A DNA stretch of 64,000 bases from Paraburkholderia panacisoli (GTDB lineage: Bacteria > Pseudomonadota > Gammaproteobacteria > Burkholderiales > Burkholderiaceae). Every line of letters begins with the position of its first letter. The stretch's first letter is position 1. Location of the stretch: assembly GCF_008369935.1 (NCBI RefSeq), contig NZ_VTUZ01000039.1, positions 30,432 to 94,431 of the forward strand. Direction: 5' to 3'. The translations under genes and the position numbers were made by a program. The notes under the pieces are model-generated. The model did not search any database. It saw nothing but the letters and a program-made list of their open reading frames with translations, and had not been told where the DNA came from. Below, piece after piece: positions 18,287-27,197 of this stretch.

Positions 18287-18667
18287 ATGCTCTTTGACGG
18301 TGGTTTCACATTCCCGAATTTTCTGGCCGACATCTTTTCCGTTTTCATGTTCATCCTGTGGTTCTGGTTGTTCATAACGGTGGCGAGTGACCTGTTTCGC
18401 CGTCATGATGTGTCGGGGTGGCGCAAAGTTCTTTGGGTGATCCTGCTTATCGTGTTGCCCTATATCGGCATTTTCGCCTACCTCCTGACGCAACACCGTG
18501 GGATGGCCGAACGCGAGCAGGCGCGGGCCAAACAGATGAGGGACGATCTGCGCCAAGTGGTTGGCTTCAGCGCGGCGGACGAAATAGAAAAACTCGACCG
18601 GTTGAAGGCGGCGGGATCGATTTCGGAAGACGAATACTCGCGCCTGAGGGCCCGGCTCGTGCAGTAA
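18287..18667 (+). CDS. Small SHOCT-domain membrane protein
   Basis: A 126-residue protein. The ATG at 18287 is preceded by TGGAGA at good spacing; an earlier in-frame start at 18224 is less likely. Two hydrophobic helices (about residues 14-33 and 44-62, the second WVILLIVLPYIGIFAYLL) form a PLDc_N-like membrane module. The C-terminus IEKLDRLKAAGSISEDEYSR is a SHOCT domain, a short helical oligomerisation element found at protein ends. Its role is unknown. It stands alone between the LysR gene and the lipoprotein gene. Confidence 0.8.
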   Translation: MLFDGGFTFPNFLADIFSVFMFILWFWLFITVASDLFRRHDVSGWRKVLWVILLIVLPYIGIFAYLLTQHRGMAEREQARAKQMRDDLRQVVGFSAADEIEKLDRLKAAGSISEDEYSRLRARLVQ

Positions 18668-18853
18668 TCGCAGTCTTCCACGAATGCGGCTCGCAATCAT
18701 CAGGCTTCGAGCCTGATCGATGGCGTCACTCCGGGCGTCATCCCCGGCGCACACAGGCGGTGTGGGGGTGACTCGCGAACGGAACCGGCGACGCGGATAT
18801 CTCGGGTGTGGTTGCACCGCTCATCGCGCTACTCGACGTAACCGGAGGAACTC

Positions 18854-19408
18854 ATGCGCGCCTTCTTTGCTCGTCTTGCCGACTCCGCCGCGCCGGCGGC
18901 GCGTGGGTCGTTGCCTGTGCGTCGCGTCGCGGCGATCTGTGTTGCGGCGCTGACGCTGGCAGCGTGTGTACAGCCGTGGCAGCAATTTCAGGCCGGTCAG
19001 GATCAGTCGGCGATCATTGCGCGCATGGGGCCGCCGCGCGAAGTTTATGAACTGCCGGATGGCGGGCGGCGGCTCATGTGGCCCACCCAGCCGATGGGCA
19101 CGACGACAGTCGCCGCCGATATCGACTCATCCGGCAAGATCGTGAACGTGCGTCAGGTGTTGCAGATCAGCGAATTCAATCGTGCACAAATAGGGAAATG
19201 GACACGTGAAGATGTACTGGTCAATTTCGGCCGGCCTGCACAAACCTCGTTTTTCCGGCTTTCACAACGCGAAGTCTGGTCGTATCGCTACGTGGAAAAC
19301 AACATCACGCATATGCTTTTCAGCTTTTCGTTCGATACCAGCGGCGTTCTGCGTGAAACGCAGCGAGGCCCCGATCCTTTGCGCGACCGGGATTTCCGAC
19401 GGTTCTGA
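18854..19408 (+). CDS. BamE/OmlA-like outer-membrane lipoprotein
   Basis: A 184-residue exported lipoprotein. The signal sequence ends in a lipobox LTLAAC (cysteine near residue 38). The mature part has a duplicated alpha/beta unit typical of the SmpA/OmlA (BamE) fold: SAIIARMGPPREVYELPDGG followed by REDVLVNFGRPAQTSFF and WSYRYVENN. The true assembly-machinery BamE is shorter, so this is more likely a paralogous two-repeat lipoprotein. The start has GGAGG about five bases upstream. It is convergent with the following amidohydrolase gene. Confidence 0.75.
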   Translation: MRAFFARLADSAAPAARGSLPVRRVAAICVAALTLAACVQPWQQFQAGQDQSAIIARMGPPREVYELPDGGRRLMWPTQPMGTTTVAADIDSSGKIVNVRQVLQISEFNRAQIGKWTREDVLVNFGRPAQTSFFRLSQREVWSYRYVENNITHMLFSFSFDTSGVLRETQRGPDPLRDRDFRRF

Positions 19409-19450
19409 TCGTTTCGATCACGGGGTGGCTCAGCGGCACTTCTCGTAGGG

Positions 19451-19487
19451 CTCGCAACTGCGCGGCGCACTGCCCGGCAATTGCGAG
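19451..19487. terminator. Possible bidirectional stem-loop between convergent genes
   Basis: CTCGCAA at 19451-19457 pairs perfectly with TTGCGAG at 19481-19487, enclosing a GC-rich 23-base loop. It lies between the convergent lipoprotein and amidohydrolase genes, where a shared terminator is expected. No strong T-tract follows, so the evidence is weak. Confidence 0.3.
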
Positions 19488-19490
19488 TTC

Positions 19491-20957
19491 TCACACCTTG
19501 AGCGTGTTCTTGTGGATCGTCCCGTCTTTCATGATCACGAGCAGATTCTTCGACGGATCGGCGAGGAGCGCGAGGTTCTCGACCGGATTGCCGTCGACCA
19601 GCAACAGATCGGCCATCGCGCCGTCTTCGATCACCCCTAGTTTGCCGGGATACGGATTGCGCGGTCCCGACAGCGCGAGCAGCTGGCCGTTGGTTGCCGT
19701 CGCCATTTTCAATGCTTGGGCGGGCGTGTACCAGCTCAGCAGGTGTGTCAACATCGTGCCCTGACGCGCGGCGAGCACGGGCGAGAACAGCAGGTCCGAG
19801 CCGAATGCCGTTTTGATCCCGTGTTTTTTTGCCAGCGTATAAGCGTTATTGGTGCCCGCGAAAACCGCGAGCATCTTCTCATGGCTGGGCCCGGTGAGCG
19901 GAACGGTGTCCTCTTCGCTGACGAATGGCTGAATGCTAAGCCATGTGCCGTTCTTCGCCATCAATGCGGCTGTCGCGTCGTCCATCAAATGAGCATGCTC
20001 GATGCACTGCGCACCCGCCGCGATGGCGCGCTGGACTGCCGGCGGCGTGTACGCGTGCACCATTACATAGGTGCCCCAATCCGCAGTGGTCTCGACGGCC
20101 GCGCGTAGTTGCGGCTCGGTGAAAGTGAGCATGTCCAACGGACTGCGGGGTGTGGACACGCCGCCACTACCCACGATTTTTATCTGCGAGGCGCCCTGCA
20201 AGAACTGTTCGCGCACACGCTGCCGGACTTCATCGGCATTGTCAGCGATGATGCTGCCGCCCGTTTGCTCGGAACTGCTGAGCTTGCCGCCGGATCTGGG
20301 GATATCCGCAAGCGAGCGGAAGTCGGCGTGACCGCCCGTGGTGGTGATCATCGCGCCGGACGGATAAATGCGCGGGCCCGAAATGATCCCTTGGTCGATG
20401 GCCTGTTTCAACGCGAACGAGGGGCCGCCCGCATCGCGCACCGTGGTGAAGCCGCGCATCAATGTGCGCTCGGCTTCGGCGCTCGCGGCCAGATGCAGGA
20501 AGCCGATGTCGGCGGTCAGCACGGCCTGTAGCGGCAGCGCGGCGATTATCGTATGCCAGTGCATATCGATGAGGCCGGGCATCAGCACCCGGCCGCCGCC
20601 ATCGATGATCTGCGTGCCGTCGGCCACCGCCGGCTTGCCTGGCGTCACGCTGTGAATGCGATTGCCGTCCACGAGCACAGAGAGACCGTCGCGCAATGTG
20701 CCGGTTTTTCCATCGAACAGCCTGATGTTGGTAAAGAGGACAGGGCGCGTGGGGCTGACGGGTAGAGGCGCAGTTTGCGCACTGGCGAGCTTCGGCAGGA
20801 TGAGCGTCAGCATGGAGGCGGCCATGCCGGTGACAAAGCCACGTCGCGAAAGATCGGCGCTGATCCGGTTATTCAGGAATTCGATCTCCGACTTCTGGCA
20901 GAAGCAGGCGAACGGATGAGCGGAGTCTTCTTGATTGCCCGGCTTGCGAGAGAACAT
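19491..20957 (-). CDS. Tat-exported amidohydrolase (imidazolonepropionase/prolidase-like)
   Basis: A 488-residue metal-dependent amidohydrolase. Strong GGAGGGG precedes the ATG at 20957. After an unusually long 35-residue leader, a twin-arginine signal (SRRGFVTGMAAS, then a hydrophobic core ending in ASAQ) directs it to the periplasm. Metal ligands are visible in LIDMHWHT, VMVHAY, CIEHAH and AFGSDLLF, the order expected for the COG1228 group, whose members act as dipeptidases, carboxypeptidases or on cyclic amides. The C-terminal MADLLLVDGNP is typical of the composite beta-domain. It is probably monocistronic. Substrate unknown. Confidence 0.87.
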   Translation of the reverse strand: MFSRKPGNQEDSAHPFACFCQKSEIEFLNNRISADLSRRGFVTGMAASMLTLILPKLASAQTAPLPVSPTRPVLFTNIRLFDGKTGTLRDGLSVLVDGNRIHSVTPGKPAVADGTQIIDGGGRVLMPGLIDMHWHTIIAALPLQAVLTADIGFLHLAASAEAERTLMRGFTTVRDAGGPSFALKQAIDQGIISGPRIYPSGAMITTTGGHADFRSLADIPRSGGKLSSSEQTGGSIIADNADEVRQRVREQFLQGASQIKIVGSGGVSTPRSPLDMLTFTEPQLRAAVETTADWGTYVMVHAYTPPAVQRAIAAGAQCIEHAHLMDDATAALMAKNGTWLSIQPFVSEEDTVPLTGPSHEKMLAVFAGTNNAYTLAKKHGIKTAFGSDLLFSPVLAARQGTMLTHLLSWYTPAQALKMATATNGQLLALSGPRNPYPGKLGVIEDGAMADLLLVDGNPVENLALLADPSKNLLVIMKDGTIHKNTLKV

Positions 20958-21139
20958 CGATCCCCTCCAGATAGTTTTTGGACTTTCCGTGCGGCGGCGA
21001 GTAGACAGTATAGGTAGGCAGGATCAAAAGTGAAATGCGAACTATCTCCATTCGGCTGAAAATCGGATTGCGCCGGTTCGAAATGCGTACGATCAATAAC
21101 TTGCAGCGTGATGCTTACAAAAGTGAATGAAAAATACGG

Positions 21140-21175
21140 TTACAAAAACGATTGCAAGAGCGATTACAAAAGCGA
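21140..21175. repeat. Three tandem 12-bp units at the end of the PLD gene
   Basis: Three adjacent 12-base units (TTACAAAAACGA, TTGCAAGAGCGA, TTACAAAAGCGA) sit across the 3' end of the minus-strand phospholipase gene. On that strand the first unit carries the stop codon. Read-through would add about seven residues (SLLQSFL) echoing the last codons, so this looks like local slippage duplication of the C-terminal codons. Confidence 0.7.
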
Positions 21176-22759
21176 TTCGATCGGCAGAATAGACATCATC
21201 CACACGCCCAGTCGCGCATACCAGGTCGTATTGGGTTCCGTGTCGTGGCGGATTTCCTTGTCGCCGTTGCGCTCGATCCAATAGAGCTTGCCGTTCTCGT
21301 CGAGCCGCACCGAATAGGCGAGTTGCGGAACGAGCGCGACGAAGGTCGCCTCGATTTGGCTGGCCAGTTCAGGGCTCTCGATCACGAGCCCGAGTTCCGT
21401 ATTCAGATGCGCCGAGCGCGGATCGAAATTGAACGATCCCACGAATACCCGGCGAGAATCCACCGTGAAAGTTTTCGCATGCAGACTGGAGCCCGAACTG
21501 CCGAAGGGCCCCGGCGACTGTTCTTTCTTCTGATGGCTTATCGGCGAGCGCCGCAATTCGTACAGGTGCACGCCACCGGTCAGCAGTTCGATGCGCCGTT
21601 TCGCGTAGCCGGAATGAACCGCGGCGACATCCGTCGCTTCGAGCGCATTCGTCAGCACGAGCACATCGACGCCGCGCGCTGCGAGCCCGGTCAGGTGCTG
21701 CGTGCCCGATGTGGCCGGCACGAAATAAGGCGACACCAGATCGAGTTCATGCGTGGGCTCGCCCAGCACTTCCCTTAACTGATGCGAAATGAGCGCCTCC
21801 GGCGGCGCGTTGTTCAGGCCTTTTGCGGGGTCATCGCTGATCATCTCTGTCTTTGCCCATTCGAACGGCAACGTCTCGTCCAGCATCTTCTGCACGACAT
21901 GCGGACCGCGCAACGCCTCCATATAGGCTTCGGCGGCCGGGTCCTGTTCGATGGCCTTTGCCTTGCGTTCAAGCTCGCCGAGCTGGCCCGCGTCCGCGTG
22001 CGGCACGATCCGCTCGACGGGATAGGCCGACGCACTCGCCCAATAGCGGTCGAAGTCTCGTGCCACGTCGGCCGCGGCGGGTCCGACCGCCAGCACGTCG
22101 AGGTCCGCGAAGACGACCCCGTTGGTGGCGTCGAAGTACTCGTCGCCGATGTTGCGGCCGCCGAGAATGGTCGCCGTGCTGTCCGCGGTCAGCGACTTGT
22201 TGTGCATGCGTCGATTGGCGCGGGAGAAGTCCGTCAGGAAGCCGATGAATTTGGGCTTGCGAACCACGAACGGATTGAACAGGCGAACTTCGATGTTCGG
22301 ATGCGCTTCGAGCGCGGCCAGCGTCGGGTCGAGAGAAGAGGGGATGCCGAGGTCGTCCAGCAGCAGGCGCACACGCACGCCGCGATCGGCGGCTGCATGG
22401 AGTTCTTCGAGCAGCAGCGTGCCGGTCAGATCGTTGCGCCAGATGTAGTACTGGATGTCGAGCGTACGCTGCGCCGAGCGGATCAGATCCATGCGGGCCG
22501 CAAACGCCACATGCGCATCCGAGAGCGGATAGATACCCGTCAAGTCCGCATGCGTTGCAAGCCCAGGGGCGACGGCACGGCCGAGCTTCGTGGAAGCGGC
22601 TTGCGAGGGCGTCAACGCGGTCGACTCCGTGCGATTTTCGAGCGAGGGCAACGCGCAGCCCGTTAGCACGCACGCGCAAAGCAGCAGCGCTGAAATCCCG
22701 CCGGTGGATCGGCGAATCGAGTGGAACAGTTCGTGTTTCAACGATCGCATACGGTCCAT
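21164..22759 (-). CDS. Phospholipase D family lipoprotein (cardiolipin-synthase-like)
   Basis: A 531-residue PLD-superfamily protein with a lipoprotein signal (LLLCACVLTGCALP, cysteine near residue 35). Two HKD catalytic motifs are visible: MHNKSLTADSTATILGGRNI and LHAKTFTVDSRRVFVGSFNF, both with His, Lys and Asp in place, so it should be active as a phosphatidyltransferase or phospholipase facing the periplasm. YYIWRNDLTG and VRLLLDDLG are further family marks. The C-terminus SILPIESLL closely matches that of the second PLD gene at 23.8-25.3 kb, so the two are paralogues. It is transcribed divergently from the ceramidase-like gene. Confidence 0.9.
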   Translation of the reverse strand: MDRMRSLKHELFHSIRRSTGGISALLLCACVLTGCALPSLENRTESTALTPSQAASTKLGRAVAPGLATHADLTGIYPLSDAHVAFAARMDLIRSAQRTLDIQYYIWRNDLTGTLLLEELHAAADRGVRVRLLLDDLGIPSSLDPTLAALEAHPNIEVRLFNPFVVRKPKFIGFLTDFSRANRRMHNKSLTADSTATILGGRNIGDEYFDATNGVVFADLDVLAVGPAAADVARDFDRYWASASAYPVERIVPHADAGQLGELERKAKAIEQDPAAEAYMEALRGPHVVQKMLDETLPFEWAKTEMISDDPAKGLNNAPPEALISHQLREVLGEPTHELDLVSPYFVPATSGTQHLTGLAARGVDVLVLTNALEATDVAAVHSGYAKRRIELLTGGVHLYELRRSPISHQKKEQSPGPFGSSGSSLHAKTFTVDSRRVFVGSFNFDPRSAHLNTELGLVIESPELASQIEATFVALVPQLAYSVRLDENGKLYWIERNGDKEIRHDTEPNTTWYARLGVWMMSILPIESLL

Positions 22760-23019
22760 AACTTCCTTCAGGTCATTACCATCCGTCTGGTTCTACAATG
22801 GCTACGTCGGGTGAACTGGCAAACATGGCAAGATCGCGGCGATGATGAGCGACGAGCGGCCTTTCAGTTGACTCGTGCCCAATCCGGCGCCTTGCATTGT
22901 GTGATCAGAATACTATGACTGGCGGATTGCCGGAATTGGCAACAACGCGTCATTCCTGTCGCAGAAACGAGTTCGCCTGATGTCGGTCGAGCGTTTCGCA
23001 CTATCCGGAGTCGAGCAAC

Positions 23020-23769
23020 GTGAAGATATCCCGCTTGCTGCTTGGCAGTGCTCTGCTTTTCGCGATCGGCACGGTATTGCAGTTCATATGGCCGCTTTCG
23101 CAGCCGGCGTCTTATCATCACTTCGCCGATGAGCGCTCGCTAGGCATGCTTCCCAACGCTTCGGACGTGCTGTCGAACCTCGTCATTCTGGCTGCGGGCC
23201 TCGTCAATTTCAGGTGGGTGATCCGGCATGCGTCATACCCGCCGCTCCAGTTTCCCGCAATGGTGGTCGCGGGCCCCGGCCTGATCCTCACGGCGTTCGG
23301 CTCGGCCTACTATCATGCGGCGCCTTCGGATGCGTCGCTGGTGTGGGATCGATTGCCGATGACGATCGTGTTCGCCGGCATCCTTGCGATGCTCTGGACC
23401 TCGGTGACCAGACAGCGCGTGGGCTGGGTGCAGATGGTGATCCTCGTCGCGGTATCGCTCGGCACCATCGAATACTGGCTTGCCTTCGACAGCCTTTGGC
23501 CCTATGCGATATTGCAGTTCGGCGGACTCGCCATCGTCGTCGGCATGACCGTCGCTCGCAAAGTCGATACGCCGTTCGCATGGGCGATGGTTATCGCTTT
23601 CTATGGGCTTGCAAAGGTCTTCGAAAGTCTCGACTGGCAGATATGGGCATTCACGGGTCATCTGTTCGCGGGACACGCGCTGAAACATATCGCGAGCGGA
23701 TTCGCCGGCGCCGCGCTGCTGCTGATCGCGCAAGCGCCGCAACGACTCGGCGCACCGGTGTCCCTATAG
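23020..23769 (+). CDS. CREST/alkaline-ceramidase-like integral membrane protein
   Basis: A 249-residue protein with about seven membrane helices. I chose the GTG at 23020 because CCGGAG lies nine bases upstream and no better start exists. Motifs of the CREST membrane hydrolase superfamily (alkaline ceramidase, PAQR, Per1) are visible: FADERSLGMLPNASDVLSNL near the first loop, GSAYYHAAPSDASLVWDRLPM, and GHALKHIASG near the C-terminus. They supply the conserved Ser, His, Asp and two C-terminal histidines expected for a zinc site. Its stop overlaps the stop of the convergent PLD gene within CTATAG. It lies between two PLD paralogues, which suggests lipid processing. A ceramide substrate is not proven. 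Confidence 0.72.
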   Translation: MKISRLLLGSALLFAIGTVLQFIWPLSQPASYHHFADERSLGMLPNASDVLSNLVILAAGLVNFRWVIRHASYPPLQFPAMVVAGPGLILTAFGSAYYHAAPSDASLVWDRLPMTIVFAGILAMLWTSVTRQRVGWVQMVILVAVSLGTIEYWLAFDSLWPYAILQFGGLAIVVGMTVARKVDTPFAWAMVIAFYGLAKVFESLDWQIWAFTGHLFAGHALKHIASGFAGAALLLIAQAPQRLGAPVSL

Positions 23770-25317
23770 CTGCGATTCGATCGGCAACAGCCCGAGGAAC
23801 CAGATGCCGACGCGCTTGAAGCCCGACACGCCCGGCTCGTCGAATTGCGTTTGCGTTCCGGTGGCGGTGGTGTCGATCCACACGATCCGCGTCTTGCCGT
23901 CGGCATCGGACTGCTCTTCAACCCGCCAGGCAATCTCGTCGAGCTTCGGTTCGAGTCCGTTGGCCACCTGCGCGGCGAGCGCAGGGCTTTCGCAATATAC
24001 GCCGATCTCCGTATTCAGGCTGATCGAGCGCGGGTCGAGATTCATCGAACCGATGAAGATACTGGACTTGTCGAACACATAGGTCTTCGCATGCAACGAG
24101 GCTTTCGACGAACCGAACAGCGACTTCTTTTTCTCACGCGACTCCTCGGACGCGACGGGTTTCAGCTCGTAGAGATGCACGCCCGCGTCGAGCAGAGCCT
24201 TGCGGTAGCGCTTATACCCGGCATGCACGGCCGACACGTCCGTGGCGGCCAGCGAGTTGGTGAGGATGGTGACGCGAACGCCGCGTCCGGTTTCCTTGCG
24301 CAGCCACGCGACGCCTGCTTTCCCGGGCACGAAGTAGGGTGAAATGATGAGCATCTCCTTTTGCGGCTGGATGCTCAATGTCTTGAACTGCGACAGCAGA
24401 TGTCCGGTCGGATCGTCCGGGGAGCGCGTGATCTTCGCGGGATCGTCGTGAAGCAGGGTCGCTTTCCCCCAGGAAACATCGATGTCGCGCAGCTTCAGCG
24501 TTTCCTCATAGCGCTGCCTCGCCTGCGTGACGTAGGGCGTGTCGCGTTGCGACTCGATGAAGGCTGCCAGCCGCGTGCGATAGTCGGCGAGCGCGTCGGG
24601 GTCCGCCGGATGACCCGTCAGGTTCTCGATCGGGTAGGCCGCGTCAGAATTCCAGAACTCGTCGAAGGCGGCGGAGATGTTGCGGACCACGGCGCCATAC
24701 GTCAGCACGTCGAGGTCGCCGAATGACACGTCGTTCGACGCGTTGAAGTATTCGTCCCCGATGTTGCGCCCGCCAACGATTGCCGCTTCGTTATCGGCAA
24801 TGATCGACTTGTTGTGCATGCGCCGGTTCACCCGCTTGAACTCCAACGCCGTGCCCAGCGTTTTGAAGCGGCGGCTCGCGACCGGATTGAACAGCCGTAT
24901 CTGAATGTTCGGATGGGAGGCGAAGGCGAGCAGCACCTGGTCGTCCCCGCCGGTGCCGAGGTCGTCCAGCAACACGCGCACCCTGACGCCGCGATCCGCC
25001 GCGCGCAGCACCGCATGCGCCAGATGCCGGCCGGTCAGATCGTCATGCCAGATGTAGTACTGCAGATCGAGCGTGCGATCCGCGGCCTCGGCGAGTACGA
25101 TGCGGCTGAGCAAAGCATTGACGCCGTCGGGCAGCAGGTGAAAGGCCGTTTGGTCCGGGTGCAGCCGCTCCTGCGGCGTAAAGGCTGCGCCAAGGCGCGT
25201 GCTGTCCGACGGTTCGATCGCATGCGTTTCGATGCGCGCCGTCTGCGGCGGCAGACCCGCGCAAGCCGACAACAGCGCCAGCAGCAGGACCGCGAAGACG
25301 TCGCGCCACTTTGCCAT
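23764..25317 (-). CDS. Phospholipase D family lipoprotein, second paralogue
   Basis: A 517-residue PLD protein counted from the ATG at 25317, which has CTGGAG eight bases upstream and yields a lipoprotein signal VLLLALLSACAGLPP. A longer frame to 25548 only reads into the neighbouring gene in another frame. HKD motifs are intact: MHNKSIIADNEAAIVGGRNI and LHAKTYVFDKSSIFIGSMNL. The C-terminus LGLLPIESQL mirrors the first paralogue. It follows the DUF2252 gene by 31 bases and is likely cotranscribed with it. Confidence 0.9.
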   Translation of the reverse strand: MAKWRDVFAVLLLALLSACAGLPPQTARIETHAIEPSDSTRLGAAFTPQERLHPDQTAFHLLPDGVNALLSRIVLAEAADRTLDLQYYIWHDDLTGRHLAHAVLRAADRGVRVRVLLDDLGTGGDDQVLLAFASHPNIQIRLFNPVASRRFKTLGTALEFKRVNRRMHNKSIIADNEAAIVGGRNIGDEYFNASNDVSFGDLDVLTYGAVVRNISAAFDEFWNSDAAYPIENLTGHPADPDALADYRTRLAAFIESQRDTPYVTQARQRYEETLKLRDIDVSWGKATLLHDDPAKITRSPDDPTGHLLSQFKTLSIQPQKEMLIISPYFVPGKAGVAWLRKETGRGVRVTILTNSLAATDVSAVHAGYKRYRKALLDAGVHLYELKPVASEESREKKKSLFGSSKASLHAKTYVFDKSSIFIGSMNLDPRSISLNTEIGVYCESPALAAQVANGLEPKLDEIAWRVEEQSDADGKTRIVWIDTTATGTQTQFDEPGVSGFKRVGIWFLGLLPIESQL

Positions 25318-25348
25318 CACAGGGCTCCAGACCGTTATGCCGCGAACT

Positions 25349-26764
25349 TCACGCGACGAAATCAGCCGCCATGTCGGCATCGGTGCGCGCTTCGAGTTGA
25401 CCGGTGCGGCACGCGTGGCGGAACTTCTCGTAGTCCTGTTCCACCTGGTCTGCGTAAGCGCGTGAATAGCTGACGAGCGCTTCCGCCATCTGGTCGCCAT
25501 TGCCCAGATAGCCGGCCACCTCCGTGGCCTGTCCGCCCGCTTTCGCATGCGCTCGCGCGAGCACCCAGCCGCACAGGCCTGCGTAGTCGCGGAACGTATC
25601 TTTCTGAAACAGCTCGAGCGTGGCCGAGATCTTCATGTCGCGCAGTTGACGCCCGTAAATGGTTCGCCCGAACGGACCCGAGCTCCAGCCCAGGAACGGA
25701 TCGCTCGCGCCCTGCATGAGCCGCTGGCCGTGGACGACGCGGTGGCCTTGATGCCTCGGCGCCGGCGCGTCGAAATATCGCGAGATGACGGAGGTCGACG
25801 CTTCCTTGAACTGGATGAAGAGTGGCTTCTCATGGGGATCGACCATCAACAGAATCAGACATCGCGTGCCGACGCTGCCGACGCCGACCACCTTGAACGC
25901 GACATCGTGCATCTCGAAGTGCGCGAGCAGATTGCCCCGCACCGCGCCGAGGGACTTCAGATAGTGCTTGTAGATCGGCCCCATCAGCTTGCGCCAGTCG
26001 CCGAGGCCGAGCCAGTCGTCGTCGTGCGTGAAAAGCGTGGTCTTGCCATGCACGTGGAAGACGCCGGGCGGCGTGTCGCGAATCTGCCAGATGCCTTCGC
26101 GCCGGCTGGCGAGCTTGGGGAGCATCGTGTCGTGCGTGCGGCGCGAGGCTTTTTCGATTCCGTTGCGAATGCGTTGCCGCGAGTCGTCGCTGGTCACGAT
26201 CCGTTCGAGACGCTCGAACGTGATGAGTTCGTACCAGAGTTCGAGCGGGCTCATCGCCGCATACCTCTCGGTCCAGTACTGATAGCTGTGCACGGCGAGT
26301 TCAACCACCTCGTCGGCGAGTCTGTCGCCGTGGCCGAGGTGCCTGACCGCAATGCAAAGGCTGGCGCTCAGGCGTTTGAGGTCCCACTCCCACGGGCCGA
26401 CCGCCGTTTCGTCGAAGTCGTTGATGTCGAAAGCGAGGGCCCGTTCCGGGGTCGCGAAGCCGCCGAAATTCATCAGGTGGCAATCGCCGCATATCTGGAA
26501 ATGAAACCCGCTATTGGCGGTCGTCGAGAGATCATGCGCCTGGATGATCGCGCTGCCCCGATAGAACGTGAACGGTGACGCAAGCATGCGTCCGTAGCGT
26601 AGCGGAACGAGGGCTTCGACGCGTCCCAGACTGTTCTCGCGCAACAGATCGACCGGGTCGCGATGCGTGTTGCCGATTTTGGCATGCGCGCTGCGCGGCG
26701 TCTCCTTACGCGCCTTGCGTCCCAGCGCGCGGCGCTCTCTGAGCAAATCGGATGGCGTCATCAT
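25349..26764 (-). CDS. DUF2252 family protein
   Basis: A 471-residue member of DUF2252 with the usual marks: RYGRMLASPFTFYRGSA, FQICGDCHLMNFGG, DINDFDETAVGPWEWDLKRL and the late DFADQTE-equivalent AYADQVEQDYEKF. The fold is kinase/phosphotransferase-like (GDxHxxNFG resembles the catalytic loop of aminoglycoside-phosphotransferase folds), but no reaction is established to my knowledge. The start is one of two adjacent ATGs (26764 or 26761) after GGGAGC. The ATG overlaps the stop of a possible small upstream gene. It appears cotranscribed with the downstream PLD gene. Confidence 0.88.
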   Translation of the reverse strand: MMTPSDLLRERRALGRKARKETPRSAHAKIGNTHRDPVDLLRENSLGRVEALVPLRYGRMLASPFTFYRGSAIIQAHDLSTTANSGFHFQICGDCHLMNFGGFATPERALAFDINDFDETAVGPWEWDLKRLSASLCIAVRHLGHGDRLADEVVELAVHSYQYWTERYAAMSPLELWYELITFERLERIVTSDDSRQRIRNGIEKASRRTHDTMLPKLASRREGIWQIRDTPPGVFHVHGKTTLFTHDDDWLGLGDWRKLMGPIYKHYLKSLGAVRGNLLAHFEMHDVAFKVVGVGSVGTRCLILLMVDPHEKPLFIQFKEASTSVISRYFDAPAPRHQGHRVVHGQRLMQGASDPFLGWSSGPFGRTIYGRQLRDMKISATLELFQKDTFRDYAGLCGWVLARAHAKAGGQATEVAGYLGNGDQMAEALVSYSRAYADQVEQDYEKFRHACRTGQLEARTDADMAADFVA

Positions 26765-26985
26765 TTGCTCCCGGCTGATGCGGCGAGGCAACCTGCCCGA
26801 AAGCCGCGCGACGAAGCGTGGATCAGGGCGGCATTCGCGTTGGGGGCGGGTGGTGGGAACGTTTGAGCAATGGCCGGCGTGCCGCCGTGAGACGACCCGC
26901 AGAGGCCCGGCATTGCGCCGCCTGGAAGGGAGTGGGTGAACACGCTTGCGGCAGCCCGGCCGGCCAATGCGGCGATCGTTCTCAT
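26761..26985 (-). CDS. Possible small leader-type gene coupled to DUF2252
   Basis: A 74-codon frame starts at an ATG preceded by AAGGGGAATAACAG and ends in TGA overlapping the ATG of the DUF2252 gene. The product (starts MRTIAALAGRAAASVF, Ala/Gly/Pro-rich) has no recognised domain. The N-terminus could be a weak signal peptide. The good ribosome-binding site and ATGA coupling are the only support. Confidence 0.35.
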   Translation of the reverse strand: MRTIAALAGRAAASVFTHSLPGGAMPGLCGSSHGGTPAIAQTFPPPAPNANAALIHASSRGFRAGCLAASAGSK

Positions 26986-27197
26986 CTGTTATTCCCCTTG
27001 ACTTGACGCTTGCATGCCGCAGCGCCCATGCGCCGCGATCTGATAAAGGCGTTCTACGAGTAAGACGGGAAAGCGACTGATAAAGACTGCATGCCGGACG
27101 AGTCCGTTTGTCTGTTCAAACTCTAGCTTGTCTCCCTGATTATTTCCATAGGACCCGCTCCGGGGCTCCGTGATCTTCAGAGCGGTATTCAGAGCCG

